Positions 7,701-16,876 of a stretch of 64,000 nt of DNA are shown piece after piece. This DNA comes from Leifsonia sp. AG29 (GTDB taxonomy: Bacteria > Actinomycetota > Actinomycetes > Actinomycetales > Microbacteriaceae), in NCBI RefSeq assembly GCF_009765225.1, contig NZ_VMSF01000001.1, positions 1,922,001 to 1,986,000 of the forward strand, in the 5' to 3' direction. Position numbers and translations under genes: made by a program. Numbering within the stretch: position 1 is the first letter of the stretch; every line of letters begins with the position of its first letter. The notes under the pieces are model-generated. The model saw only the letters and a list, made by a program, of their open reading frames with translations, was not told the origin of the DNA and did no database searches.

Positions 7701-9449
7701 TTACCGCACCTCGTCATTCGCGATGTCGTGCACAGGAGCCTCCGGGGCGTCCTTCGCGGGACCGACGCCGATCGGGATGCCCGCCTCGGGGTGGTTGAGA
7801 TCGAACGCCGGCGACTCCGAACGGATCCGGGGGATCGACGTGAAGTTGTGGCGGGGCGGCGGGCAGCTGGTGGCCCACTCGAGCGAGCGGCCGTAGCCCC
7901 ACGGGTCGTTCACGGTGACCTTCGGCGCGTTGCGCGCTGTGAGGTACACGTTGACGAAGAACGGGATCATCGAGATCGCGAGGATGCCCGCGCCGATCGA
8001 GGAGACCTGGTTCATCCACGTGAAGCCGTCGCTCGGAAGGTAGGTGGCATAGCGTCGGGGCATGCCCACCACACCGAGCCAGTGCTGGATCAGGAAGGTG
8101 GTGTGGAACCCGATGAACAGCAGCCAGAAGTGCCACTTGCCGAGACGGTCGTTGAGCATCTTGCCCGTCCACTTCGGCCACCAGAAGTAGAAGCCGGCGA
8201 ACATGGCGAACACCACGGTGCCGAAGACCACGTAGTGGAAGTGAGCGACCACGAAGTACGTGTCGGAGACGTGGAAGTCGAGCGGCGGGGAGGCGAGGAT
8301 GACGCCGGTGAGACCGCCGAAGGTGAAGGTGATCAGGAAGCCGATCGACCAGAGCATCGGCGACTCGAAGGTCAGCGAGCCGCGCCACATCGTGCCGATC
8401 CAGTTGAAGATCTTCACACCGGTCGGAACCGCGATGAGCATCGTCATCAGGGAGAACCAGGGCAGCAGCACAGAGCCGGTCACATACATGTGGTGGGCCC
8501 AGACCGTGACGGACAGGGCCGCGATGGCGATCGTCGCGTAGATCAGCGTCTTGTACCCGAAGACCGGCTTGCGGCTGAAGACGGGGAAGATCTCCGAGAC
8601 GATGCCGAAGAACGGCAGCGCGATGATGTACACCTCGGGGTGCCCGAAGAACCAGAAGAGGTGCTGCCAGAGCAGCGCGCCTCCGTTGGCCGCGTCGTAG
8701 ACGTGCGCGTCGAAGACCCGGTCCGCCGCCAGCGCGAACAGTGCGGCCGCGAGGACGGGGAACGCCATGAGCACGAGGATCGAGGTGACCAGCGTGTTCC
8801 ACGTGAAGATGGGCATGCGGAACATCGTCATGCCGGGGGCGCGCATCGTGATGATCGTCGTGATGAAGTTCACCGCGCCGAGGATCGTTCCGAAGCCGGA
8901 GAGACCGAGCCCGAGCACCCAGAGGTTGCCGCCGATGCCTGGAGAGAACGTCGTGCTCGAGAGCGGGGCGTAGGCGAACCAGCCGAACGATGCGGCTCCC
9001 TGCGGGGTGAGGAACCCGGCGACGGCGATCAGCGAGCCGAACGAGTAGAACCAGTAGGCGAGCGCGTTGAGCCGCGGAAACGCGACGTCGGGGGCCCCGA
9101 TCTGCAGCGGCATGAGCACGTTGGCGAAACCGGCGAACAGCGGGGTCGCGAACATCAGCAGCATGATCGTGCCGTGCATGGTGAACAGCTGGTTGTACTG
9201 CTCCTTGGTCTGCACGACCTGCAGGCCCGGCTCGAACAGCTGCGCGCGGATGATCAGCGCCATCACGCCGCCGATCAGGAAGTACACGAACGACGAGATC
9301 AGGTACATGTACCCGATCGTCTTGTGGTCGGTCGAGGTGATGTAGTTGACGAAGATGTTGCCCTTGCGCTCGACACCGGAGGCGGTGAGGAACGAGGGCG
9401 CGGGCCGGGGGGCCGTCGTCGCGCCGGGTGCCGGTGCTGTTGTCGTCAT
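7701..9449 (-). CDS. ctaD: Cytochrome c oxidase subunit I
   Basis: Catalytic subunit of the aa3 oxidase, holding haem a, haem a3 and CuB, reducing O2 and pumping protons. 582 residues with twelve expected membrane helices. Seen: [10 protein letters not shown], whose His and Tyr form the cross-linked CuB ligand pair, the further CuB histidines in VWAHHMYV, and HFHYVVFG carrying the haem ligands. ATG start at 9449, 25 bases after the ctaC stop. It is the middle gene of ctaC-ctaD-ctaF and works with CtaE, encoded on the opposite arm. Confidence 0.97.
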   Translation of the reverse strand: MTTTAPAPGATTAPRPAPSFLTASGVERKGNIFVNYITSTDHKTIGYMYLISSFVYFLIGGVMALIIRAQLFEPGLQVVQTKEQYNQLFTMHGTIMLLMFATPLFAGFANVLMPLQIGAPDVAFPRLNALAYWFYSFGSLIAVAGFLTPQGAASFGWFAYAPLSSTTFSPGIGGNLWVLGLGLSGFGTILGAVNFITTIITMRAPGMTMFRMPIFTWNTLVTSILVLMAFPVLAAALFALAADRVFDAHVYDAANGGALLWQHLFWFFGHPEVYIIALPFFGIVSEIFPVFSRKPVFGYKTLIYATIAIAALSVTVWAHHMYVTGSVLLPWFSLMTMLIAVPTGVKIFNWIGTMWRGSLTFESPMLWSIGFLITFTFGGLTGVILASPPLDFHVSDTYFVVAHFHYVVFGTVVFAMFAGFYFWWPKWTGKMLNDRLGKWHFWLLFIGFHTTFLIQHWLGVVGMPRRYATYLPSDGFTWMNQVSSIGAGILAISMIPFFVNVYLTARNAPKVTVNDPWGYGRSLEWATSCPPPRHNFTSIPRIRSESPAFDLNHPEAGIPIGVGPAKDAPEAPVHDIANDEVR

Positions 9450-9474
9450 CGCTGCGTCCTACTCGTTGCGCTGG

Positions 9475-10362
9475 TCACTTGCCGCCCTGCGGGGCGACCG
9501 TGCCGGGGAGGTTCTGGTTGCGGTCGTACTGCGAGCCGAGCTGCCCGTTGTAGCCCTGGTCGCGGAGGCTCTGGATGTGGGCGTCGTACTCCTGCTGCGA
9601 CACGATCTTCACATTGAAGAGCATGGCCGAGTGGTACTCGCCGCAGAGCTCGGCGCACTTGCCGACGAAGGTCCCGGTGCGCCCGGTCGTCGAGAAGTAC
9701 ATGTAGTTGGTCTTGCCCGGGATGACGTCCTTCTTGTAGAGGAAGGCCGGAACCCAGAACGAGTGGATCACGTCGCGCGAGTCGAGCTGGATGGTGATCT
9801 TCTTGTTCTCGGGGAGGTAGAGGGTCGGGACCTTGCCCTCCTGGACCGCGCCGGGGGTCGCGCTGTTGTCGTCCGGCTGGACCTGGACACCCGGGTCGTA
9901 CACGTTGTCGGAGACGTAGTTGAAGTCCCACGCCCACTGCTTGGCGTAGACCTGGATCTTGAGGTCGGGGTGGGCGTACGGCTGCTCGATCGCGTTCTGG
10001 TCGCGGGCGGTGAAGGCGAAGAAGCCCAGCACGAGGATCAGCGGGACGACCGTGTAGAAGATCTCGATCGGCATGTTGTACCGGAGCTGCACGGGGAGGC
10101 CGGTCTGGCCCTTGCGACGGCGGTAGACGATGACGGCCCAGAGCACGAGACCCCAGACGATGACGCCGACGATGAGCAGGACGATCCAGCTGGTCACCCA
10201 CAGGCCGCTGATGCGCTCGGTGTGGTTCGTGACGGGCTGCTCGCCCTCGACGAAGCCCGGGAGGAATCCGTGCAGCTGGGCCTGCGTGCAGCCCGCGAGC
10301 GCCACGACGAGCGTCGCGGCGATCGGGATGGCAGCCCATCGGAGACGGCGATTGTGACGCAC
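9475..10362 (-). CDS. ctaC: Cytochrome c oxidase subunit II
   Basis: CuA-bearing subunit II, receiving electrons from QcrC on the outer membrane face. 295 residues: a lipoprotein signal ending in LAGC (lipid-modified Cys25), two membrane hairpin helices, then a periplasm-facing cupredoxin domain with CAELCGEYHSAM, the CuA ligand motif. GTG start at 10362, the first start of the open frame. It begins the leftward ctaCDF operon; the upstream gap holds a palindrome and a motif shared with the qcrA leader. Confidence 0.96.
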   Translation of the reverse strand: MRHNRRLRWAAIPIAATLVVALAGCTQAQLHGFLPGFVEGEQPVTNHTERISGLWVTSWIVLLIVGVIVWGLVLWAVIVYRRRKGQTGLPVQLRYNMPIEIFYTVVPLILVLGFFAFTARDQNAIEQPYAHPDLKIQVYAKQWAWDFNYVSDNVYDPGVQVQPDDNSATPGAVQEGKVPTLYLPENKKITIQLDSRDVIHSFWVPAFLYKKDVIPGKTNYMYFSTTGRTGTFVGKCAELCGEYHSAMLFNVKIVSQQEYDAHIQSLRDQGYNGQLGSQYDRNQNLPGTVAPQGGK

Positions 10363-10388
10363 CGGTGACCTTTCGAGTGACTACTGGG

Positions 10389-10407
10389 ACAGTTCACATC
10401 CAACTGT
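10389..10407. promoter_or_regulatory. Inverted repeat upstream of ctaC
   Basis: ACAGTT and AACTGT arms of six bases are separated by seven bases and lie 27-45 bases upstream of the ctaC start. This could be an operator for a dimeric regulator; no family was recognised. Confidence 0.35.
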
Positions 10408-10457
10408 ATGTGGCTGTCTCTACCCTACTCCGACTGACACCCGGTTCCGAACACAAA

Positions 10458-10481
10458 GGGCCGCCCCGAGAGGGGCGGCCC
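10458..10481 (-). terminator. Terminator after erpA
   Basis: A perfect 10-bp stem (GGGCCGCCCC with its complement) has a four-base loop. On the minus strand it is followed by TTTGTGTT and lies just after the erpA stop. Confidence 0.85.
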
Positions 10482-10509
10482 AGTGCGTCGGACTGTGTTA
10501 TGGACGGGC

Positions 10510-10866
10510 TCAGTGGAAGCTGTCGCCGCAGGCGCAGGAACCGGTCGCGTTGGGGTTGTCGATCGTGAAGCCCTGCTTCTGGATGGTGTCCTCGAAGTCG
10601 ATGGTGGCGCCGTCGAGATAGGGCACGCTCATCTTGTCGACGATGACCTCCACCCCGTCGAAGTCGACGGTCGCGTCCCCGTCGAGCATGCGCTCGTCGA
10701 AGTACAGCTGGTAGATCAGACCGGAGCATCCGCCGGGCTGGACGGCGACGCGGAGACGGAGGTCGTCGCGCCCCTCCTGCTCGAGCAGGCTCTTGACCTT
10801 GGCCGCCGCTTGGTCGGTCAGGCCGACGCCGTGAGCCTTGGTCGCGGTCAGCGTTGTGTCGGTCAT
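10510..10866 (-). CDS. erpA: Iron-sulfur cluster insertion protein ErpA (A-type carrier)
   Basis: A-type Fe-S carrier that delivers clusters to apo-enzymes. 118 residues with the three invariant cysteines: C47 in GGCSG and C111/C113 in the C-terminal CACGDSF. An AGGAG sits six bases before the ATG at 10866. M. tuberculosis has the same gene (Rv2204c) close to ctaC, so the position is conserved. It may help supply the Rieske protein and other Fe-S enzymes; this is family knowledge, not shown here. Confidence 0.94.
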   Translation of the reverse strand: MTDTTLTATKAHGVGLTDQAAAKVKSLLEQEGRDDLRLRVAVQPGGCSGLIYQLYFDERMLDGDATVDFDGVEVIVDKMSVPYLDGATIDFEDTIQKQGFTIDNPNATGSCACGDSFH

Positions 10867-10943
10867 GGGACTCCTCACAAGGAAATTCGTCGAGTCGGAT
10901 CGGGATCCACTGACGATTGTACGTCGCGATCCCGCGAAATCGC

Positions 10944-12383
10944 TCAGGACAGCGTCCGCCCGTCCAGCCGCGCCAGGAGCAGTGCCTCGGCGAGCACCGC
11001 CCGCTTGAACACGCCGAGGTGGAGCGACTCGTTCGGGCTGTGCGCGCGCGTGTCCGGGTCCTCGACGCCCGTGACCAGGATCTGCGCTCCCGGGAACTCG
11101 CGGACGAGGTCGGCGATGAACGGGATCGAGCCGCCGATGCCGGTCTCGACCGCGTCCGCGCCCCACGCGTCGGCCATGGCCCGCTTCGCCTCGGTCGCCG
11201 CCCAACCCGCCGTGTCCACGAGGAAGGGGTCGCCGAGATCCACATCGTCGATGGCCACGTGGGCGCCGAAGGGCGCGTGGGCCCGGAGGTGCGCCTCCAG
11301 GGCCGCGTAGGCCTCGGCGGCCGGCTGGCCGGGGGCGATGCGGGCACTGACGCGCACGGCCACGCTGGGCAGGAGGGTGTTGGAGGCGTTGGCCACGCTC
11401 GGCGCGTCGATGCCGGTGACGGTCACCGTCGGCTTCGACCACAGCCGGGAGAGGATCGGGCCCGTGCCGATGCTCGAGACCCCGGGGAGCAGCGCGGCGT
11501 CCTCCCGCAGCTGCTCCTCGCCGAACTCGGGCGGCTCCGGAGCGTCGTCGTACGAGCTGAGGCCCTCGACGGCGACGGACCCCTCGTCGTCGTGGAGCGT
11601 CGCGAGGAGCTTCACCATCGCCAGCATGGCGTCCGGCGCCGCACCCCCGTACATGCCGGAGTGCGAGGCGTGCTCGAGGGTCGACACGGTCAGCTTGAAG
11701 GTCACGTTCCCGCGCAGGGACACGGTCAGGCCCGGGGTGTCGACATCCACGTTGTCGGAGTCGGCGACGATGATCACGTCGGCGGCGAGCGCCTCCTTGT
11801 TCTGCTCGAGGAACGCCGCGAAGGAGCGCGAGCCGAACTCCTCCTCGCCCTCGATGAAGACGGCGAGCCCCAGATCGAAGTCGGCGCCCAGCGCCTCGAC
11901 GATCGCCCGCACGGAGGCGACGTGCGCCATCACTCCGGCCTTGTCGTCGGCCGCGCCCCGGCCGTACAGGCGGTCGCCGCGGACCGTGGGCTCGAACGGC
12001 GGCGTGTCCCAGCCCTCGTCCGCGCCCTGCGGCTGGACGTCGTGGTGGGCGTACAGCAGGACGGTCGGACGACCGCCTCGCGCCGGGCGGGAGGCGAGGA
12101 CCGCGGGCTGGCCGAGCTCCTCCCCCGCGCCGATCGGCGCCCGCTTGATCTCGACCGAGTCGAACACCCCCGTCTCCTCGAGCAGCGCGGCGACCGCCTC
12201 GGCGCTCCTCACGACGTTCTGAGGGTCGAAGGCCGACCAGGACACCGAGGGGATCCGGACGAGACGGGACAGGTCGGCGATCGCCGACGGGAGTCCGGTC
12301 TCGACGGCCTCGCGGACGCGCGCGTCGACGGCCGCGGCCTCGGTGCCTTCGTGCTCGGAAAGGGTCTGCTGGGAGTCAGTCAT
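10944..12383 (-). CDS. M20 family dipeptidase/metallopeptidase
   Basis: Zinc-dependent exopeptidase of the M20 (ArgE/DapE/CPG2) family, probably a dipeptidase. 479 residues. Seen: AHHDVQP, with the first metal ligand His and nearby Asp, GRGAADDKAG with the bridging Asp, and EGEEEFGS with the catalytic Glu followed by a ligand Glu; the lid or dimerisation domain is inserted in the middle. The ATG at 12383 is preferred. It is divergent from the DUF3043 gene with only 42 bases between. The substrate cannot be read from sequence; proteins of this subgroup are often annotated as carnosinase-like dipeptidases. Confidence 0.9.
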   Translation of the reverse strand: MTDSQQTLSEHEGTEAAAVDARVREAVETGLPSAIADLSRLVRIPSVSWSAFDPQNVVRSAEAVAALLEETGVFDSVEIKRAPIGAGEELGQPAVLASRPARGGRPTVLLYAHHDVQPQGADEGWDTPPFEPTVRGDRLYGRGAADDKAGVMAHVASVRAIVEALGADFDLGLAVFIEGEEEFGSRSFAAFLEQNKEALAADVIIVADSDNVDVDTPGLTVSLRGNVTFKLTVSTLEHASHSGMYGGAAPDAMLAMVKLLATLHDDEGSVAVEGLSSYDDAPEPPEFGEEQLREDAALLPGVSSIGTGPILSRLWSKPTVTVTGIDAPSVANASNTLLPSVAVRVSARIAPGQPAAEAYAALEAHLRAHAPFGAHVAIDDVDLGDPFLVDTAGWAATEAKRAMADAWGADAVETGIGGSIPFIADLVREFPGAQILVTGVEDPDTRAHSPNESLHLGVFKRAVLAEALLLARLDGRTLS

Positions 12384-12425
12384 GCGGGTAATCTTAAGCG
12401 GACCCCACGAACCGAAGGCTTGACG

Positions 12426-13022
12426 TTGGCGAAACGACAGAACCCGGCCGACGCGGCGCAGCCGCCCGTCGCCGAGACCCCGGAACAGACCGCTGCGCGG
12501 CTGTCGCAGGGCAAGGGCGCCCCCACGCCCTCGCGCCGCGAGCAGGAGGCCGCCCGCAAGCGGCCCCTGGTGCCGACCGACCGCAAGGAGGCGGCCCGCG
12601 CAGCGCGCCAGAAGCAGGCCGAGGCCCGTGAGAAGGCGCGCCTCGGCATGGCAGCCGGCGACGACCGCTACCTCACCGCTCGTGACCGCGGGCCGCAGCG
12701 CCGCTTCGTGCGCGACTACGTCGACGCGCGCTTCAGCATCGGCGAGTTCCTCATCCCGGTGATGCTCCTCGTCATCGTCCTGACGTTCCTCCCCTGGCAG
12801 GCCGTTCAGGTGTACGGCCTGTTCGCGCTCTGGGCGTTCTTCCTGATCGCGGTCATCGACTGCGTCCTGCTCGGCTTCCTCGTCACGCGCCGCGTCGGCG
12901 AGAAGTTCGGCAAGACGAAGGTCGAGCGCGGTCTCCGCTGGTATGCCGCGATGCGGGCGCTGCAGCTCCGGGTCATGCGCCTGCCCAAGCCGCAGGTCAA
13001 GCGCGGCCAGTACCCGAACTGA
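12426..13022 (+). CDS. DUF3043 domain membrane protein
   Basis: Conserved actinobacterial protein of unknown function (Rv2206 type). 198 residues: a disordered, charged N-terminal third rich in Arg, Lys and Ala with a PSRREQEAARKRP stretch, then two hydrophobic segments (about 115-135 and 140-162) and a basic C-terminal tail containing KTKVERGLRWYAAMRA. Two TTG codons compete; the one at 12426 has GAAGG seven bases upstream and gives the usual MAKR start. The RNase H gene follows after one base, so they are probably co-transcribed. Confidence 0.85.
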   Translation: MAKRQNPADAAQPPVAETPEQTAARLSQGKGAPTPSRREQEAARKRPLVPTDRKEAARAARQKQAEAREKARLGMAAGDDRYLTARDRGPQRRFVRDYVDARFSIGEFLIPVMLLVIVLTFLPWQAVQVYGLFALWAFFLIAVIDCVLLGFLVTRRVGEKFGKTKVERGLRWYAAMRALQLRVMRLPKPQVKRGQYPN

Positions 13023-13023
13023 C

Positions 13024-13953
13024 GTGGCGATCGTCGCCGCGGCCGACGGCTCCGCCCTCGGCAATCCCGGACCGGCCGGGTGGGCCTGGTTCGTCGACGA
13101 CGCCCACTGGGCGGCCGGAGGCTGGCCCCACGGCACCAACAACCAGGGCGAGCTCATGGCGGTCATCGACCTCCTGGAGGCGACGGCCCATCTCGACGAC
13201 GAGCTCCACATCTTCTGCGACAGCCAGTACGTCATCAACTCGGTGACGAAGTGGATGGCCGGCTGGAAGCGCAAGGGCTGGAGGAAGGCCGACGGCTCCC
13301 CCGTCCTCAACCGTGAGCTGCTCGAGCGGCTCGACCGCGAGCTGACCGGCCGCCGGTACCGGTTCGAGTGGGTCAAGGGCCACGCCGGGCACGAGCTCAA
13401 CGAGGCAGCGGACCAGCGCGCCCGCGCGGTCGCGCTCGCCTACCAGAAGGGCGACCCGATCCCGATCGGACCGGGATGGCCCGGTGCCGCCCGCGCGGCG
13501 GTCGAGGACGCGGATGCGGCGGTCGGAGCCGGCGCACCAGCTGCCGCCACCACAGCTACCGCTGCCGACGCGACGCTGACCTTCGATCTGTTCGACGGCA
13601 TCTCCGCGGACGAGAGCGACGAGGAGGTGGTCGCCCGGCTGGAGCGCGAGCTCCTCGACCCGGCCGTGCGGTCCGACGCGTCACGTCTCGCCGAGCTGCT
13701 CCACCCGGAGTTCGCGGAGATCGGCCGCTCCGGCCGTCTCTGGGGTCGCGACGCGATCATCGGCGAGCTGGCGGACGAGCCGCCCTCGGCCGTCGACCTC
13801 CAGGTCCTCGGCGTCGACCGGGTGTCGACCGACGCGCTCCTCCTGACCGCCCGCACCGTCGACCCGCGAGGCGGCGCGCTGCGCAGCTCGCTCTGGGTGC
13901 GGAACGGCAACCGGTGGCGGTTACGCTTCCACCAGGGCACGCCGGAGGCGTAG
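13024..13953 (+). CDS. RNase HI fused to a C-terminal DUF4440/NTF2-like domain
   Basis: The N-terminal half (1-150) is ribonuclease HI, cutting RNA in RNA:DNA hybrids. Active-site residues are D8 (AADGSALGNPG), E43 (QGELMAV), D66 (FCDSQYV), H120 (KGHAGHELN) and D130. After an Ala-rich linker (about 155-190), residues 198-309 look like a DUF4440/SnoaL-type NTF2-like fold (LLHPEFAEIGRSGRLWGRD, then a W..R..FH end). The two parts total 309 residues against about 150 for E. coli RnhA. The GTG starts one base after the DUF3043 stop. The 3' end overlaps the convergent pyrD end by 33 bases. The role of the second domain is unknown. Mycobacteria fuse RNase HI to a phosphatase domain instead. Confidence 0.88.
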   Translation: MAIVAAADGSALGNPGPAGWAWFVDDAHWAAGGWPHGTNNQGELMAVIDLLEATAHLDDELHIFCDSQYVINSVTKWMAGWKRKGWRKADGSPVLNRELLERLDRELTGRRYRFEWVKGHAGHELNEAADQRARAVALAYQKGDPIPIGPGWPGAARAAVEDADAAVGAGAPAAATTATAADATLTFDLFDGISADESDEEVVARLERELLDPAVRSDASRLAELLHPEFAEIGRSGRLWGRDAIIGELADEPPSAVDLQVLGVDRVSTDALLLTARTVDPRGGALRSSLWVRNGNRWRLRFHQGTPEA

Positions 13954-14964
13954 CAGCCCGCGGTTGATCTCCCTGGCCCAGAGCGGCCCGCGGTAGAGGA
14001 AGGCCGTGTAGCCCTGCACGAGCGTCGCACCCGCGTCGAGCCGTCGCTGGACGTCTTCCGCGGTCTCGACGCCCCCGACGGAGATGACGCAGAGCTCGGA
14101 AGGGACGTTCCGGCGGATCAGCGTCAGCACCTCGAGCGACCGCGCGGCGAGGGGCGCGCCCGAGAGGCCGCCCGCTCCAGCGGCCTCGACCACCGCGGGA
14201 TCGGTGCGGAGACCGTCCCGCGAGATCGTCGTGTTGGTGGCGATGATGCCGGCGAGCCCGAGGCTCACGACGAGACGCGCGATCGCGACGACCTGCTCGT
14301 CGCTCAGGTCGGGCGCGATCTTGACCAGCAGCGGCGTGTCGCCCGCGGCGTCCTTGACGGCGGTCAGAAGGGGCGCGAGCAGCTCCTCCTCCTGGAGCCC
14401 GCGGAGGCCGGGAGTGTTCGGCGAGCTGACGTTCACGACCAGGTAGTCGGCGACGGGAGCCAGAGCGCGGGCGCTGGTCAGGTAGTCGGCCGTCGCGTCC
14501 TCCACGGCGACGACCCGACTCTTGCCGATGTTGACGCCGAGGACGGGGCGCAGCCTCGACCGGCGGACGGCGAGGAGGCGGTCGGCGGCTCGGCCCGCAC
14601 CGCGGTTGTTGAAGCCCATGCGATTGATCACGGCGCGGTCGGGGATCAACCGGAACAGCCGGGGCTTGTCGTTGCCCGGCTGAGGGAGCGCCGTGATCGT
14701 GCCGACCTCCACGTGACCGAAGCCCAGCTCGCCCAGGCCGAGCACCGCCTCCCCGTCTTTGTCGAAGCCCGCCGCGACGCCGAACGGGGACGCGAACCGG
14801 AGACCGAGCGCCTCGACCGCCAGCGAGGGGTCGGGCGCGGTGAAGCGGCGAACGATGGCGCCGAGCCCGATCGCGGGGAGTGCGCGGATCACGAGGAACG
14901 CCAGATGGTGCGCCCGCTCGGGATCGAGCTTGGACAGGACGAGGGAGAAGAGTGCGCGATACAT
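13921..14964 (-). CDS. pyrD: Dihydroorotate dehydrogenase (quinone), class 2
   Basis: Oxidises dihydroorotate to orotate in pyrimidine synthesis, passing electrons to menaquinone at the membrane. 347 residues, with the N-terminal helical membrane-associating extension of class 2 enzymes (MYRALFSLVLSKLDPERAHH). Seen: FGVAAGFDKD, NRMGFNN, VNVSSPNTPGLR (active-site loop with the class 2 serine base) and GGVETAEDV near the FMN phosphate. The ATG at 14964 is preferred. Its last 33 bases overlap the end of the convergent RNase H gene. Confidence 0.96.
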   Translation of the reverse strand: MYRALFSLVLSKLDPERAHHLAFLVIRALPAIGLGAIVRRFTAPDPSLAVEALGLRFASPFGVAAGFDKDGEAVLGLGELGFGHVEVGTITALPQPGNDKPRLFRLIPDRAVINRMGFNNRGAGRAADRLLAVRRSRLRPVLGVNIGKSRVVAVEDATADYLTSARALAPVADYLVVNVSSPNTPGLRGLQEEELLAPLLTAVKDAAGDTPLLVKIAPDLSDEQVVAIARLVVSLGLAGIIATNTTISRDGLRTDPAVVEAAGAGGLSGAPLAARSLEVLTLIRRNVPSELCVISVGGVETAEDVQRRLDAGATLVQGYTAFLYRGPLWAREINRGLLRLRRALVEA

Positions 14965-15011
14965 GCCGTGTCGAGAATACCGGGCGGGCGCCTCCCCATC
15001 CCATCATCGGG

Positions 15012-15485
15012 TCAGGACGGGGCGTCGACGGGCTCAGCCCGGTGCGCCACCCGCAGCGACTGGATCGCCTCCTCGAAGTCCTCGAGGGAATCGAACGCCT
15101 GGTAGACGCTGGCGAAACGCAGGTAGGCGACCTCGTCGAGCTCGCGGAGCTCGGGCAGGATCGCCAGGCCGATGTCGTTCGCCTCGATCTGGGAGGCGCC
15201 GGTCGACCGGATCGTCTCCTCCACCTTCTGCGCCAGCACGGCCAGGTCGGAGTCGGTCACCGGACGGCCCTGGCAGGCCTTCCGCACACCGAGGACGATC
15301 TTCTCGCGACTGAACGGCTCCACCACGCCGCTGCGCTTGATGACGCTGAGGCTCGCCGTCTCGGTCGTCGAAAAGCGCCTCCCGCACTCGGGGCACTGCC
15401 GGCGCCGCCGGATCGAGAGTCCGTCGTCGCTCGTCCGGGAGTCGATGACGCGGGAGTCGGGGTGGCGGCAGAACGGGCAGAACAT
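15012..15485 (-). CDS. nrdR: Transcriptional repressor NrdR
   Basis: Zinc-finger and ATP-cone repressor of ribonucleotide reductase genes. 157 residues: an N-terminal zinc ribbon with C3, C6, C31 and C34, then the ATP-cone (about 46-136), which senses ATP or dATP. ATG start. No nrd genes are in the window, so it acts in trans. It lies 28 bases downstream of the hisD end on the same strand and could be read through from hisD. Confidence 0.96.
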   Translation of the reverse strand: MFCPFCRHPDSRVIDSRTSDDGLSIRRRRQCPECGRRFSTTETASLSVIKRSGVVEPFSREKIVLGVRKACQGRPVTDSDLAVLAQKVEETIRSTGASQIEANDIGLAILPELRELDEVAYLRFASVYQAFDSLEDFEEAIQSLRVAHRAEPVDAPS

Positions 15486-15513
15486 GAGGGGATTCTACCG
15501 GCCGAGCCCGGAT

Positions 15514-16821
15514 CTAGGCCGGGAAGCGGGCCGTGATCGCCTCGCCGTGCGCGGGGAGGTCCTCGGCGCTGGAGAGGGCGACGATCCGGTCGGCGACCTC
15601 ACCCAGTGCCTCGCGGTCGTACCGGACCACCTGCTGCGGGCGGAGGAACGAGTAGGCGCCGAGACCGGGCGAGAATCTCGCCTGACCGCCGGTGGGGAGG
15701 ACGTGGTTGGAGCCCGCGAGGTAATCGCCGAGGCTGACCGGCGAGGTCGGGCCGAGGAAGATGGCCCCCGCGTTGTGGATCAGGCCGAGCGTCGCATCCG
15801 GGTCCTCCGTCTGGATCTCGAGGTGCTCGGGACCGTAGGCGTCGCTGAACGCGGCGGCGGCCTCGAGGTCGTCGACCAGCACGAGCGCCGACTGGCGACC
15901 ACCGAGAGCGGTCCGGACGCGTTCGGCATGCTTGGTGGCGGCGGCCACCGTCTCGAGCGCGGCCTCGACGCGGGACGCGAGCTCCGGGCTGTCGGTGACG
16001 AGCACGGAGGCGGCCGCCTCGTCGTGCTCGGCCTGGCTCACGAGATCGGCGGCCACGTAACCCGGGTCGGCCGAGGCATCGGCGATCACGAGGATCTCGG
16101 TCGTCCCGGCCTCCGAGTCGATCCCCGTCTGTCCGCGGACCACGCGCTTCGCCGCGGCGACATAGATGTTGCCCGGCCCGGTGATCACCTGGACCGGCTC
16201 GAGGCCCAGGTCTTCGACGCCGTACGCGAGCGCCCCGATCGCGCCCGCGCCGCCCATGGCGTAGACCTCGTCGATGCCGAGCAGACCGGCGGCGCCGAGG
16301 ATCACGGGGTGCACCGCTCCCCCGAACTGGCGCTGCGGCGGGCTCGCCAGCGCGACCGAGGTCACGCCCGCGACCTGGGCCGGAACGGCGTTCATGACGA
16401 CGCTCGACGGGTACACGGCCTTGCCGCCGGGCACGTACAACCCCGCCCGCTCGACCGGCTGCCAGCGCTGCACGATGGTCGCGCCCGGGCGGATGACCGT
16501 CTCCGCCGGAGGCGGCACCTGGACCGCGGTCGCGCGGCGGACCCGGTCGATCGCCTCCTCGAGGGCGGCGCGCACCGGGGCGGCCAGCGCCTCGACCGCG
16601 GCATCGATCTGCGACTGCGGAACGCGCACCGACTCGGGCACGACGCCGTCGAAGCGCCCTGCCTGCGCGGCCAGGGCGGACGCACCGCGTGCCCGGACGT
16701 CGTCGATCAGCTCGGCCGCGACGGCCATCGCCGCCCGCACGTCGACGACGGGACGGGGGACGAGGCGCTCGAAGGCCGCGCGAGTAGGCTGGACACCGCG
16801 GAGGTCGATGGTCTGGATCAT
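15514..16821 (-). CDS. hisD: Histidinol dehydrogenase
   Basis: Zinc-dependent NAD enzyme doing the last two steps of histidine synthesis, L-histidinol to L-histidine. 435 residues, the usual size. Seen: GPGNIYVAAAKR, DSEAGTTEILV, LVSQAEHDE (Gln and His zinc ligands) and YGPEHLEIQ. The open frame extends further upstream, but the ATG at 16821 gives the canonical MIQTIDLRG start. It is divergent from the flavin reductase gene across 55 bases. The rest of the his operon is not in the window. Confidence 0.96.
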   Translation of the reverse strand: MIQTIDLRGVQPTRAAFERLVPRPVVDVRAAMAVAAELIDDVRARGASALAAQAGRFDGVVPESVRVPQSQIDAAVEALAAPVRAALEEAIDRVRRATAVQVPPPAETVIRPGATIVQRWQPVERAGLYVPGGKAVYPSSVVMNAVPAQVAGVTSVALASPPQRQFGGAVHPVILGAAGLLGIDEVYAMGGAGAIGALAYGVEDLGLEPVQVITGPGNIYVAAAKRVVRGQTGIDSEAGTTEILVIADASADPGYVAADLVSQAEHDEAAASVLVTDSPELASRVEAALETVAAATKHAERVRTALGGRQSALVLVDDLEAAAAFSDAYGPEHLEIQTEDPDATLGLIHNAGAIFLGPTSPVSLGDYLAGSNHVLPTGGQARFSPGLGAYSFLRPQQVVRYDREALGEVADRIVALSSAEDLPAHGEAITARFPA

Positions 16822-16876
16822 CCCGACCAGCCTAACCGCTCCCGGAAACCCTCCCCCGAATGGTGTCACGGAACAG

